A DNA stretch of 64,000 bases, from NCBI GenBank assembly GCA_021812985.1, contig JAKAMG010000004.1, forward strand, positions 110,848 to 174,847. The letters run 5' to 3'. This document shows positions 43,822 through 52,566 of this stretch, in pieces. How positions within the stretch are numbered: the first letter of the stretch is position 1; each line of letters begins with the position of its first letter. The position numbers and the translations under genes were made by a program. The stretch is from Bacteroidota bacterium. GTDB lineage: Bacteria > Bacteroidota > Ignavibacteria > Kryptoniales > JAKASW01. The notes under the pieces were generated by a model that was not told the origin of the DNA, made no database searches, and saw nothing but the letters and a program-made list of their open reading frames with translations.

Positions 43822-44856
43822 TCAGTCCAGGGAGGCCTTCACCGCATCGACGAATGCTATTATGTTCTCGGTTCTCACGCCGGGCGGCATACCCCCTCCG
43901 CAGGACACAACCACTCTTGCCCTGTCCCTCAGGGCGGCCACCAGTTCTTTCGTCTTCTCGAACACCTCCTCCGGCGATGCGCTCGCGAGCACGTCGCGCG
44001 GAGGGATGTTTCCGACAAGCGTTACCTTTCCCTCAGTCAGCTCCTTCAACTCATTCAAGGAAACATCAAATCCCATGTTGAATAGATTTACTCCCATCTC
44101 CGGCAGGAATGGGGCGGAGACTTTGCACGGCGCGTCGTTATGAAGAAATTTCACCGACACTCCCGAATCAAACAGCTCCTTGAAATAAGGGAGGGCGAAT
44201 GTCCGGAACTCCTCCACGCCAATAAACCCAATTAAGTCATCGAGAAGGAAAATGCCATCGATGGAAGGGAAAGTCTCCATCTGGAGGCGGAGCCAATCCT
44301 TCAGAAAGGTCGTTATCTTCTTTATCAGCGCAGCAGCCCGGTCCGGGTCCGTCATCATTAACGTAAGAAACTCCGTAGCTCCCATCAGATAGCTCGCAAT
44401 GTTGAGAGGACCTCTCGCGACGGCAAACCGTATCTTGTGTCCCGCCCCTTCGATCCCCTGTCGCGCAATCCTCAGCCGGTTCAGCACAAACGGCAGGAGT
44501 CCATCAGTCGCAGGATCGGGGATTGGAAGGTCGTCGATGTCTTCGGGGGACCGGATTACCTTGTGAGCGAATGGAAACTCATCGGGCGGGAAGGTGCCTC
44601 GCGCCCCGAACGCGGACGGCTCGGTGCACATCCCGAACTCCGACCAGAAACCTGGAAGGAACATTGCGTCATGGAACTCCGAGATCGCCTTGAGGTTGGC
44701 GCTCAACCAGATCGCGTCGTTCGAGAAATAATCTATGATCCTCACCCCGTACCAGTTTGGGAGCCACGGGCTGTCCATAATAAAACCTACTGGAAGCGGA
44801 TCGAAAAGCTCACCGTTGATTGTTCTCTTAAGGATGTCCCATTGTTCTTCCGTCAT
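43822..44856 (-). CDS. UroD-fold methyltransferase with altered zinc-site motif
   Basis: I prefer ATG 44856 (GAGG eight bases upstream, 344 residues, 'MTEEQWDILKRTINGE'). A TTG start 20 codons earlier is possible. The UroD fold is clear ('PLPVGFIMDSPWLPNW', 'RGPLNIASYLMGATEFLTLM', 'VTLVGNIPPRDVL'). Instead of H-x-C it has H239-N-D-A-P-C244 and C319 in 'SCGGGMPPG'. This set differs from the MtaA-like protein of the same operon and suggests a substrate:corrinoid (first-step) methyltransferase. The substrate is not visible. Confidence 0.82.
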   Translation of the reverse strand: MTEEQWDILKRTINGELFDPLPVGFIMDSPWLPNWYGVRIIDYFSNDAIWLSANLKAISEFHDAMFLPGFWSEFGMCTEPSAFGARGTFPPDEFPFAHKVIRSPEDIDDLPIPDPATDGLLPFVLNRLRIARQGIEGAGHKIRFAVARGPLNIASYLMGATEFLTLMMTDPDRAAALIKKITTFLKDWLRLQMETFPSIDGIFLLDDLIGFIGVEEFRTFALPYFKELFDSGVSVKFLHNDAPCKVSAPFLPEMGVNLFNMGFDVSLNELKELTEGKVTLVGNIPPRDVLASASPEEVFEKTKELVAALRDRARVVVSCGGGMPPGVRTENIIAFVDAVKASLD

Positions 44857-44987
44857 ACCGCATGCCTCATATCCCAATCCCTCCAAAATCGAATTTATCC
44901 CGGAATTCCGGCGCAAACAGCAGTTGTGAGGTGGAAAACATGAGGGCGTGCTCCCAGGGAATTCCGGTGGAGAGAAGCCTCAGGCGT

Positions 44988-45731
44988 TCATGCCGCCTTC
45001 TTCGCAGACCTGGGTGCCCGCATCGCCCTGTATGTGCAGTCCTTCACGCCGCATCTGTCGCAGATGTACTTCCTCCGTCTCACCTCGCGCCCTACTCCTA
45101 TCACGCCGCTCACTGATTTGATCGGCGACATCAGCGCGGATTCAGAAAGTGTCACGCCGCAGAACCCATCAGGGAGAAGAGAGAACAGAAGATGCTGTTC
45201 AGACACAGACCACTTGCAATATCCGGGGCTGTACCTGTTTGTTATTTTCAAACCTCTCGAATGCATTTGCTCGGCAATATGAGCTTGAAGGCGATCTGTC
45301 GCCGCTTCCACGGTGACGGAAGCGGCCACGTCGGCAATATAGCCGAGCGCCGGGTCATTGCTCTTCAGGAGGCGTCTTGCCCAAATCTCCATCAGCGGGC
45401 CGAGAGTGCAAACGAAAAGCGCGCCCTTCGACGCCTTCCCGAGCTGGGTCATGACGATCGGGCCTGTCCGGAAGAGCCGGCTCCCGATTATGACGCCGTC
45501 AGAACGACCGCCCGGCAGAGAAATGTCGAGGAGCCTGTAGCCTCCTTTTATCTCGCATCTGATCGGCAGCTGAAGCAATGTCTCATCTATCATCCCGGAG
45601 AAGTGCACGGGAATTTCACCGCTTTTATAGCCGAGCGTCGTTTCGATCTCACCCCTGTCTGCCATCACGTCGCTGAAATCCATTGTGACTTCGAACGTGT
45701 CTTTCCCCCTCTCCACTTCCACAAGGCTCAT
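44988..45731 (-). CDS. MetH activation-domain-like protein
   Basis: A 247-residue stand-alone relative of the reactivation domain of B12-dependent methionine synthase. The AdoMet-binding signature 'RYSPGYCKWSVSEQHLLFSL' is followed by 'GVTLSESALMSPIKSVSG'. A C-terminal cysteine cluster C-D-R-C-G-V-K-D-C could bind metal. Such free-standing proteins are known to partner split methionine synthases. Here it would reduce and remethylate cob(II)alamin on the corrinoid protein encoded two genes upstream. Start and stop overlap the preceding gene (ATGA). Confidence 0.88.
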   Translation of the reverse strand: MSLVEVERGKDTFEVTMDFSDVMADRGEIETTLGYKSGEIPVHFSGMIDETLLQLPIRCEIKGGYRLLDISLPGGRSDGVIIGSRLFRTGPIVMTQLGKASKGALFVCTLGPLMEIWARRLLKSNDPALGYIADVAASVTVEAATDRLQAHIAEQMHSRGLKITNRYSPGYCKWSVSEQHLLFSLLPDGFCGVTLSESALMSPIKSVSGVIGVGREVRRRKYICDRCGVKDCTYRAMRAPRSAKKAA

Positions 45732-46612
45732 GACACTTTCAATTCCCTGACGATCGCTCTTATATGTTCCGGGGTAGTTCCGCAGCAGCCGCCTATGATA
45801 TTCGCGCCAAGGTCTGCGAGTATTTTCGCCCTCTCGGCGACCATGTCCGGCGTTTCCAAATACACCAATTTTCCTTCCCTGTATTCCGGAAGACCGGCGT
45901 TGGCATGAACCAGGAGGGGGGTTGAACTATCAATTTTCCTTATTTCCCTGACCACTTCGATCATCTGATCGAATCCATTCCCGCAGTTTGCGCCGATCAC
46001 GCATGCCGCTGCGGCTTTCATGGCTTCTGCCATCTCGGCTGGGGACACACCCATCATAGTTCTGTACTGGCCATTCTTCGTACGGTCAAAAGTGAATGTG
46101 CATGCCACCTCCAGTCCCGTCGAGTCTATAGCGGCTCTTACTGCAGACACGGCTTCGTCAATTGCCGACATGGTCTCCACTAGGATTCCGTCGACTCCGC
46201 CCTTTTTCAGGCCCCTTGCCTGAAGTGCAAAGCCGGCATATAGTTCATCCTTTGTCACGCTCCCAACGAGAGATATCTCGCCGGTGGGTCCCATGGAGCC
46301 GAGGACAACGTGGTTCCTCCCTGCGGCTTCGCGCGAGATATCTGCCGCTGCTTCGTTGAGCTCGGCCGCTCGGTCTTCCAGCCCGTAATGTGCTAGTCTG
46401 ATCGGCGAGCCACCGAAGCTGTTTGTGAGTATGATGTCGGCCCCAGCCTCAACATAACTTTTTGCTACTGCAAGGACGTCATCCCGGCGAGTCACGTTCC
46501 AGAGTTCCGGGCACTCGCCAGACTGGAGTCCCCGCTCCTGGAGCATCGTGCCCCACGCACCATCCGAGACCAGGACGCGCCCTTCCTTGAGTAGTCCGAG
46601 GAGCGATCTCAT
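45728..46612 (-). CDS. Homocysteine S-methyltransferase-type enzyme
   Basis: A 294-residue protein equal to the first (Hcy-binding) module of MetH. Zinc ligands are Cys210 in 'GANCGNG' and Cys276-Cys277 in 'GGCCGTTPEHIR'. N-terminal 'SDGAWGTMLQERGL' and 'ILTNSFGGSP' are the usual barrel motifs. It would transfer methyl from the corrinoid protein to homocysteine or another thiol. It overlaps both flanking genes by ATGA, indicating tight coupling with the corrinoid protein and the activation protein. No folate-binding module is fused or adjacent. Confidence 0.9.
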   Translation of the reverse strand: MRSLLGLLKEGRVLVSDGAWGTMLQERGLQSGECPELWNVTRRDDVLAVAKSYVEAGADIILTNSFGGSPIRLAHYGLEDRAAELNEAAADISREAAGRNHVVLGSMGPTGEISLVGSVTKDELYAGFALQARGLKKGGVDGILVETMSAIDEAVSAVRAAIDSTGLEVACTFTFDRTKNGQYRTMMGVSPAEMAEAMKAAAACVIGANCGNGFDQMIEVVREIRKIDSSTPLLVHANAGLPEYREGKLVYLETPDMVAERAKILADLGANIIGGCCGTTPEHIRAIVRELKVS

Positions 46613-47277
46613 CTTCCCGCTCCTCTGTCGAGGAAGGCGACGGCTCCCTGAGGAGTAGGCGCGTAGCCATCAGCTCCCATCTCATCCGCGACCTTCTGAG
46701 TGAGCGGTGCGCCTCCAACAATCACCGGTGTCGTGGGAAACCGGCTCTTGATTCCCATGACCGTCTTCGACATGTTCAGCATTGTGGTGGTCAGGAGCGC
46801 GCTCAGTCCAACACGGCAATCCGGATTTTCATTTACAGCCTCCAGAAATTTCACAGTCTTTACATCCACTCCAAGATCGACGACCTCCCAGCCATTTCCC
46901 TCCACAACCATCGCGACGAGGTTTTTTCCAATATCGTGGAGGTCACCGGCAACCGTGCCGATCACGAATTTCCCTTTAGTCTTCACGACACCCGTCTGGA
47001 AGTATGGTTTAAGATGAGACATGACGGCATTCATGGCCTTTGCGGCCATCAGAAGTTCCGGGACGAACACTTCGTTCCGGCCAAACTTATCGCCTATCCG
47101 TTTCATGCCTTCGTTGCACGCCTGCAATATTGCCTCGGCTGTAATTCCCGAATCGAGCGCCTGCCGTGTCAGCTCGTCTGAGCCGTCCTGGCCCAACATG
47201 TCCCTCGGATAGGGAGAAGTCCTGTTGACTTTCCCTCGCTCTATGCATTCCCCGATTTTCCTGACTGCCACTTCCAT
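46609..47277 (-). CDS. Corrinoid (B12-binding) methyl-carrier protein
   Basis: A 222-residue MtaC/MtbC-type protein. The N-terminal helical cap (~5-90) is followed by the cobalamin domain with D112-x-H114-x-x-G117 ('GDLHDIGKNL'), where His114 is the lower cobalt ligand. 'SALLTTTMLNMSKTV' and 'VIVGGAPLTQKVADEMGADG' complete the Rossmann-like fold. It is the first gene of the operon. Its methyl-cobalt centre would accept methyl from one methyltransferase and pass it to another. Confidence 0.95.
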   Translation of the reverse strand: MEVAVRKIGECIERGKVNRTSPYPRDMLGQDGSDELTRQALDSGITAEAILQACNEGMKRIGDKFGRNEVFVPELLMAAKAMNAVMSHLKPYFQTGVVKTKGKFVIGTVAGDLHDIGKNLVAMVVEGNGWEVVDLGVDVKTVKFLEAVNENPDCRVGLSALLTTTMLNMSKTVMGIKSRFPTTPVIVGGAPLTQKVADEMGADGYAPTPQGAVAFLDRGAGR

Positions 47278-47344
47278 ATCGCAAACCCTATTGCAACCTG
47301 AATATAGTTGTTGGGAACATAAGAAGCCTCTTCATGCGTATATC

Positions 47345-47855
47345 GCCTCTCGATGCTGGGCTCTCTCTTCTCACGGCGCTGGTTGATACGCGCCGACGAA
47401 CGGCTTCTGCGATTCTGGCCTTCCGAGGATGCGAGTTACATCCGCTGGAAGAGTCGTCCCCAGGTACGCCCCAGGAAAATCCGCCAGCAGTCGGAAGTCC
47501 TTGAGTTCCGGGCTTTTGAACAACGGCCCGGAGTTCGTTGCAGAACTCCTGAGACCTGGCTGTTCAACCGTGGCGCCACCACGACCTTCATCGAGCTTGG
47601 GAGTCCACGGGAGACCGGTTACATCGAGTCATTCAAAAGGAAGTTCAGGGATGAGCTTCTCAACCGAGGAATATTTGATACGGTTCTGGAAGCGAAGGTG
47701 GTTATTGAAGAGTGGAGGAGACAATACAACACCGTAAGACCCCACAGCTCACTCGGGTACAGCCCCCCATCTCCGGAGGCTTTCTGTCCGGTTCAGTTTG
47801 CCAATGCCTGACCGGATCACTTACTTATCATTCGCTTGTCAATCGGGGGCGGGTC
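47345..47855 (+). mobile_element. Remnant of an IS3-type insertion sequence
   Basis: Decayed transposase sequence runs to about 47811. It is followed by a likely right end: GGGGGCGGGTCA closes at 47855, with the terminal CA expected of this group. I could not define a left end or target duplication. It lies directly upstream of the corrinoid operon start. Confidence 0.6.
47380..47811 (+). pseudogene. Broken IS3-type transposase (OrfB C-terminal part)
   Basis: The 3' part is clear: 'TGYIESFKRKFRDELLNRG' and 'RRQYNTVRPHSSLGYSPP' are the last catalytic-Glu region and the terminal motif of IS3 transposases. The preceding 'NNGPEFVAELL' block is in a different frame, so there is a frameshift near 47550. 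The catalytic Asp of the usual 'DNGPEF' is Asn. The N-terminal half is missing or scrambled. No functional transposase can be made. Confidence 0.85.
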
Positions 47856-47996
47856 AGTCTAACGAAACGAATCAAGTGAAAGATCGGCTATCTTCCAACA
47901 ATTCGCAGACTATACGAAGGTTACGGCACAGATTTACCGGCTAACGAGCTGGTGGCTTTTGAAGGGGCCGGAAACTATCCGAGTATTGTCAGCCGA

Positions 47997-49100
47997 CTAG
48001 CTGTCAAGCATCCTCAGAGCAAACGCGTACGCACCGATGGCTATCGCTTTGCTTGTCCCGATAGCTGAGACCCCGACGCCTACCCTGCTCTCCGGATCGT
48101 AAGCGACCCGCTTCTCGGAGCCGTACACCTGTATTTCTTTCCTGGAGCCTGAAAGAAACTTCTGGAGCTCCGCCGGATTGTCAAGGTTGTAGGCATGCGC
48201 AGTGAGCCGGCGGTAGATGTTCCCGTTAGGTCCGGTGTATGTCGAGTTCATCTCCTCGACAAGATGAGGGAGGAATATCTCGTGCGCGCCTGCGAGGCCT
48301 CCGCCGATGACGATGAGTCCGTCAATGAGCGTGATGGCGTTTGCTATCGCGTCGCCGGTCGCCTCCGCCATCTCCCTGAAAGCAGTAATTGCCGCTTTCC
48401 TGTTCCCCTCTCTTTTTCCTGCGGCGATTTCGTAAATAATCTTCGGCTCGGGGGCTTCTCGGAAATTAATCTTTTCTTCTCGTGCAAAGACGCGCTTGAC
48501 CCCTCTAATGCTCGCGTGTTCCTCCACGTTCATGCCGGGATTCAGCTTGTCGCGGAGGAGCCATATCTCTCCGGCGCTCGAGTTGTCTCCGACAAAGAGG
48601 TTGCCGTCACGGACAATGCCTGCGCCGAACCCCGTGCCGAGCGTCAGGCCGAGCAGGTTCCGGTATCTCTTCGGACTCCGGGCATTCTCAAGGAGTCCGT
48701 TCACATAGGGAAGGAATCCTGCGATCGCCTCGCCGTACGCATACAGATCACCATCGTTGTTGATGAACACTGGAAGATCAAACTTCTCCTGAAGCATCGG
48801 ACCGAGCGCGACTCCTCCCCTGAATGCCGGAAGGTTCGGTAGTTCACCAATGATCCCGTTCGGATAGTCGGCGGGACCGGGAAAGGCGAAGCTTATCGCC
48901 GCCGGCTTCCCGCTGAGCTTTCCCATGACCTCCCTGAACCCCTCGAGGAGCGTCGACATGCACCTGTCGAGGTTGTCCGCGTTGGAAGGGAGCGTGATCT
49001 CGTCGACCACCTGCTCGTTCCCCCTCATCGCGGTGAAGACAAAATTCGTCCCGCCTGCGTCGAGCGTCAGTACCGTCCGTTTGTCTGCGCTATACTTCAT
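47997..49100 (-). CDS. ROK-family sugar kinase lacking the zinc motif
   Basis: I use ATG 49100 (367 residues, 'MKYSADKRTVLTLDAGGTNF'); a longer frame overlaps the upstream carrier gene. The ATP phosphate loop 'LDAGGTN' (13-19) and the catalytic block 'FINNDGDLYAYGEA' are present, as is 'GLTLGTGFGAGIV'. The region that normally carries the ROK zinc site C-x-C-G-x2-G-C reads 'AGEIWLLRDKLNPGMN', with no cysteines. It probably phosphorylates a hexose. It lies next to a FucP/GluP-type carrier on the same strand. Confidence 0.87.
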   Translation of the reverse strand: MKYSADKRTVLTLDAGGTNFVFTAMRGNEQVVDEITLPSNADNLDRCMSTLLEGFREVMGKLSGKPAAISFAFPGPADYPNGIIGELPNLPAFRGGVALGPMLQEKFDLPVFINNDGDLYAYGEAIAGFLPYVNGLLENARSPKRYRNLLGLTLGTGFGAGIVRDGNLFVGDNSSAGEIWLLRDKLNPGMNVEEHASIRGVKRVFAREEKINFREAPEPKIIYEIAAGKREGNRKAAITAFREMAEATGDAIANAITLIDGLIVIGGGLAGAHEIFLPHLVEEMNSTYTGPNGNIYRRLTAHAYNLDNPAELQKFLSGSRKEIQVYGSEKRVAYDPESRVGVGVSAIGTSKAIAIGAYAFALRMLDS

Positions 49101-49140
49101 GTATGTCTGGCTACTCCTTGTCCTTCTCTTACACCCGGTT

Positions 49141-50556
49141 TCACGCCGCTGCTTTCTTGCGTCCAATGCTGTGCCCCTTCAATCCATAGAACCCGACGTA
49201 GGTGTACGCAATAAGCGGCACGATATACGAAATCTGTAGTCCGCCGAGATCGGCTATGTGCCCCTGCAGCGGCGGCAGAAGAGCTCCGCCGAATATCGCC
49301 ATGACCAGAAGAGACGACACCTGGCTCTTAAAGATTCCGGTACCTTCGAGGGCAAGCGAGAACGTGTTGGACCACCCTATCGATGTGAAGAGTCCGACTC
49401 CGACGACGCACCACATCGCCACCTTCCCTCCGGCCAGTATGGCTGTCACGAGAAGCGCCACAATAGTCGCCATGAATATCGATAGCGTGCGGCCGGCGTT
49501 GGCCTTTCCGAACTGGAACAGGAGCCAGCAGGCCGCGAGGAAGGGGAGGTAATGCTCAACCATTCCCCATCCGCTGAGGAAGCCTAGAATGACGAAGGCC
49601 GCAATCGGGATACCCGCGAGTATGAGCTGCTTGTTCTTGCGTTTCATTTCGCTAAGCTCCACGGCACCCATAAATCTTCCGATCAGCATACCTCCCCAGA
49701 AGAGGGAGACGTACTTGCTCGCCTCGACCGCCGTAAGCCCCGCCACGCTCGGCTGGCTGAGGAAGTTTATAATCGAACTCCCGATCGAGACTTCTCCCCC
49801 GACGTACATGAATATAGCGATGATGCCGAGGACAACGTGCGGGAATTTGAGGGCGCCGGCCCCGCGCTCGATCTTGCCCTCCCCTACGTGAGGGAGATGA
49901 ACGAAGAAGAATATCGCAGCTAGAAGAAGAAACACTATGCTGAATACAAGGTAAGGCACCTTGACGGAATCGGCCCCGTTGGCTCCGGCGCGGTTGAAGT
50001 ACTCAAATATCAGATAACCGCCGACCAGGGGACCGAGCGTGGTGCCGACCGAATTGAATCCCTGTGCGAGATTGAGGCGGCTTGAGGCCGTGCGCTCCGG
50101 TCCGAGGATGGTAACGTAGGGGTTCGCTGCAATCTGAAGCATGGCGAAGCCAAGACCAACTATGAAAAGTGCCACGAGGAACAGGGGATAAGAGGTGGCG
50201 GTGGCGGCAGGCCAGAAGAGAGCGCTACCGAGTGCCGAGACTAGGAGCGCGACGACGAGACTGTTCTTGTAACCGATTCTCGCGATTGGATCGCCCGTGG
50301 TGACGGATATCGTGAAGTACAGGAGCGAGCCGACGAAGTAGGCGCCGAAGAACGCGAACTGTACCAGCATAGCCTGGAAATAGTTCAGCGTGAACGCTTC
50401 CTTGAAGCGGGGAATCAGAATATCGTTCCACGCAGTCATGAACCCCCACATGAAGAAGAGGCTGGTCATTATCGCAAACGGGGCGCGGTAGCTCTGCCCG
50501 TTTCCTGAGTTGCTCGGTGATACCGCTCCGCCGGTTGAAGAACTTGAGTTAATCAT
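49141..50556 (-). CDS. FHS-family sugar:H+ symporter (FucP/GluP-like)
   Basis: A 471-residue, 12-TM carrier. TM1 'LFFMWGFMTAWNDILIPRFK' and 'GFAMLQIAANPYVTILGPER' are signatures of the fucose-glucose/galactose symporter family. Its stop lies just upstream of the ROK kinase start, so uptake and phosphorylation of the same sugar are likely coupled. Glucose, galactose, fucose or a related hexose are all possible. Confidence 0.9.
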   Translation of the reverse strand: MINSSSSTGGAVSPSNSGNGQSYRAPFAIMTSLFFMWGFMTAWNDILIPRFKEAFTLNYFQAMLVQFAFFGAYFVGSLLYFTISVTTGDPIARIGYKNSLVVALLVSALGSALFWPAATATSYPLFLVALFIVGLGFAMLQIAANPYVTILGPERTASSRLNLAQGFNSVGTTLGPLVGGYLIFEYFNRAGANGADSVKVPYLVFSIVFLLLAAIFFFVHLPHVGEGKIERGAGALKFPHVVLGIIAIFMYVGGEVSIGSSIINFLSQPSVAGLTAVEASKYVSLFWGGMLIGRFMGAVELSEMKRKNKQLILAGIPIAAFVILGFLSGWGMVEHYLPFLAACWLLFQFGKANAGRTLSIFMATIVALLVTAILAGGKVAMWCVVGVGLFTSIGWSNTFSLALEGTGIFKSQVSSLLVMAIFGGALLPPLQGHIADLGGLQISYIVPLIAYTYVGFYGLKGHSIGRKKAAA

Positions 50557-50703
50557 CTGTTCGTTCCATTTGGGTTAGTTTCAAAAAATCTCAGCCTGGA
50601 ATTAGGACCATAACTTTAAGACGTCCTTGCTTGCGCCTCCGGGTCTCTTCGAGAATCCCCATCCCATCATGCAGTTTGAAGGTGCCGTTAGACGCTGATC
50701 TAG

Positions 50704-52032
50704 CTATTCTGCCGGGACCACAATTCTTTCCAGCTCCTCCAGAGACTTTCCTTTGGTTTCAGGCATGACCTTCCAGACAAAGAAGAAAAAGGGTATCATC
50801 ATGACGGCAAAGAACATGAAGACGTCTCCGCCGCCGAAACCCGCGAGCGCGATCGGAAAGAGAAGCCCTATTATCGCATTCATGATCCAGTGCGTAAAAG
50901 AGCCAAGCGCCTGGCCCTTAGATCTCACCCTGTTCGGGAAGATTTCAGCCAGGAACACCCATATGACGGCCCCCTGTGAAAACGCGAAGAAGGCTATGAA
51001 TCCGACTATGAAAGCGACAACGCCAGTGCTGCCGAAAAGCGTCTCGTCATAGTAATGCAGGCCCGCGCCGGCCAAAGACAGGAACATTCCGACCGCGCCG
51101 ATAAGAAGTAGAGTCTTTCTGCCAAACTTGTCGATGAAGAACATCGCGATGATCGTGAAAATCATGTTTGTGACTCCGACGGCGACCGCCTCGAGCATAG
51201 CAGAGTTAGTGCTTGCCCCTGCCTTCTCGAATATCATCGGGGCATAGTACATTATCACGTTTATTCCGGACAGCTGGTTGAATACGGCGAGAAGGACCGC
51301 GCACATAATGACGAAACGGTATTTCCTCTGGAACAGCCTGGTCGCGAGTTCGCCTGCCTCTTCTTTAAGCGAGCTGACGATCTCCGAAATCTCCTTAGCG
51401 ACGTCAGCAGCGCCGACCTTCTCAAGCACCGCACTTGCCTCATCGACCCTTGATTTCTTGACGAGCCAGCGCGGGCTTTCCGGGACGAAGAAGAGGAGGG
51501 CGAAGAATGCTGCAGCGGGGATTGCCATCACGCCGAACATCCACCTCCAGTTGTCAGCTCCCGCTCCGACCAGGAGGTAATTCGAGAAGAAAGCCACGAG
51601 TATCCCGAGTACTATGTTGAACTGCGCAACCGCGACGAGCCGGCCCCTGAGTCTTCCCGGTGAAATCTCGGCGATATACATCGGGGCCATTACCGAGGCC
51701 GCGCCAATTGCGAGTCCTCCGAAAAACCTGGAAACGAGAAGCGTGTACCATCCAGACGCGAACGCGCACCCGAGCGCGGAGAAGAAGTAGAGTACACCGC
51801 AAATCGAGAGGAGCTTCTTTCGGCCGAGAATATCGCCGGGCTTGCCCACGGCAATAGAGCCTACTACAGTCCCCCACAACGCAATCGACACGGTTAAACC
51901 GAGCGTCGCGTTCGTCAAGTGGAAAAAGTCGGTTATAAATTTGGTCGTTCCGGATATCACGGCCGTGTCGAATCCGAAGAGAAAACTTCCGAGAGCGGAC
52001 ACGACTGTGGCAAAAAGAAGATTTCTGTTCAT
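50704..52032 (-). CDS. Sugar-porter family MFS transporter (XylE/GLUT-like)
   Basis: A 442-residue, 12-TM carrier. 'SFLFGFDTAVISGT' in TM1, 'GRKKLL' motif A, 'PMYIAEISPGRLRGRLVA' (PESP-type), 'FFVPESPRWLVKK' and 'NQLSGINVIMYYAPMIF' are the classical sugar-porter signatures, and the C-terminal 'PETKGKSLEELE' matches. It probably takes up a pentose or hexose with protons. A sigma70-like promoter is possible upstream (TTGAAT-16-TAAATT at 52060-52087, minus strand). Confidence 0.93.
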   Translation of the reverse strand: MNRNLLFATVVSALGSFLFGFDTAVISGTTKFITDFFHLTNATLGLTVSIALWGTVVGSIAVGKPGDILGRKKLLSICGVLYFFSALGCAFASGWYTLLVSRFFGGLAIGAASVMAPMYIAEISPGRLRGRLVAVAQFNIVLGILVAFFSNYLLVGAGADNWRWMFGVMAIPAAAFFALLFFVPESPRWLVKKSRVDEASAVLEKVGAADVAKEISEIVSSLKEEAGELATRLFQRKYRFVIMCAVLLAVFNQLSGINVIMYYAPMIFEKAGASTNSAMLEAVAVGVTNMIFTIIAMFFIDKFGRKTLLLIGAVGMFLSLAGAGLHYYDETLFGSTGVVAFIVGFIAFFAFSQGAVIWVFLAEIFPNRVRSKGQALGSFTHWIMNAIIGLLFPIALAGFGGGDVFMFFAVMMIPFFFFVWKVMPETKGKSLEELERIVVPAE

Positions 52033-52157
52033 CAGGTTCTCCGCACGATAACGAAATAGAATTTACCACATTTGGGACGCAATTCAACGGACAAATGTGG
52101 CTCGGGATGGGTTCTGATGAATCAGCGGGGGAAGCGCCCGGCGGCCGCTCCGCGACG

Positions 52158-52562
52158 TCAGTTCTTCGCGGTTGCCTCCACGATCAGCGCGCCTGCTCTC
52201 CTGAAAAGGAGCTCGAGCTTCACTTTCCTGCCGGCCCTGAGGTTCTCCTTTACGTCCATGATCATCACATGGTAACCGCCATGCTTGAACGTGACGGAAG
52301 ACTTGGCTCCTATGACGACGAACCTGACCGGCCTCATGCCCACCATGCCGTCTTTGCTGAACGACTCGTGAAGCTGTGCCATCCCGGCGAATTCCGCCTT
52401 CACACCGTAAAGAGTGTCCGCCACGTCGGACTCATTGACGACGGTGAAGAAAGCCGCGCTGCTCATGCCTTTAGCGGCAACGCCAACCGACGCGTGCTCG
52501 ATTCTCAACTGACTCTTGCCTCCCCCGAACAACATCAGGAAGGAACACAATACTGCTATCAT
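52158..52562 (-). CDS. PCu(A)C-type periplasmic copper chaperone
   Basis: A 134-residue exported protein with a short signal peptide ('MIAVLCSFLMLFGGG'). The copper ligands follow the PCuAC pattern: His in 'AQLHESF', Met in 'DGMVGMRPV', and His/Met in 'KHGGYHVMIMDV'. The chaperone delivers Cu(I), usually to cytochrome oxidase. It starts five bases after the SCO gene stop, consistent with a joint role in oxidase copper-site assembly. Confidence 0.92.
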   Translation of the reverse strand: MIAVLCSFLMLFGGGKSQLRIEHASVGVAAKGMSSAAFFTVVNESDVADTLYGVKAEFAGMAQLHESFSKDGMVGMRPVRFVVIGAKSSVTFKHGGYHVMIMDVKENLRAGRKVKLELLFRRAGALIVEATAKN

Positions 52563-52566
52563 ACTC

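Noticed and set aside
47278..47344. A cobalamin riboswitch before the corrinoid operon
   Set aside because: I looked for the conserved B12-box and a multi-stem leader and saw neither; the space before the IS remnant is too short.
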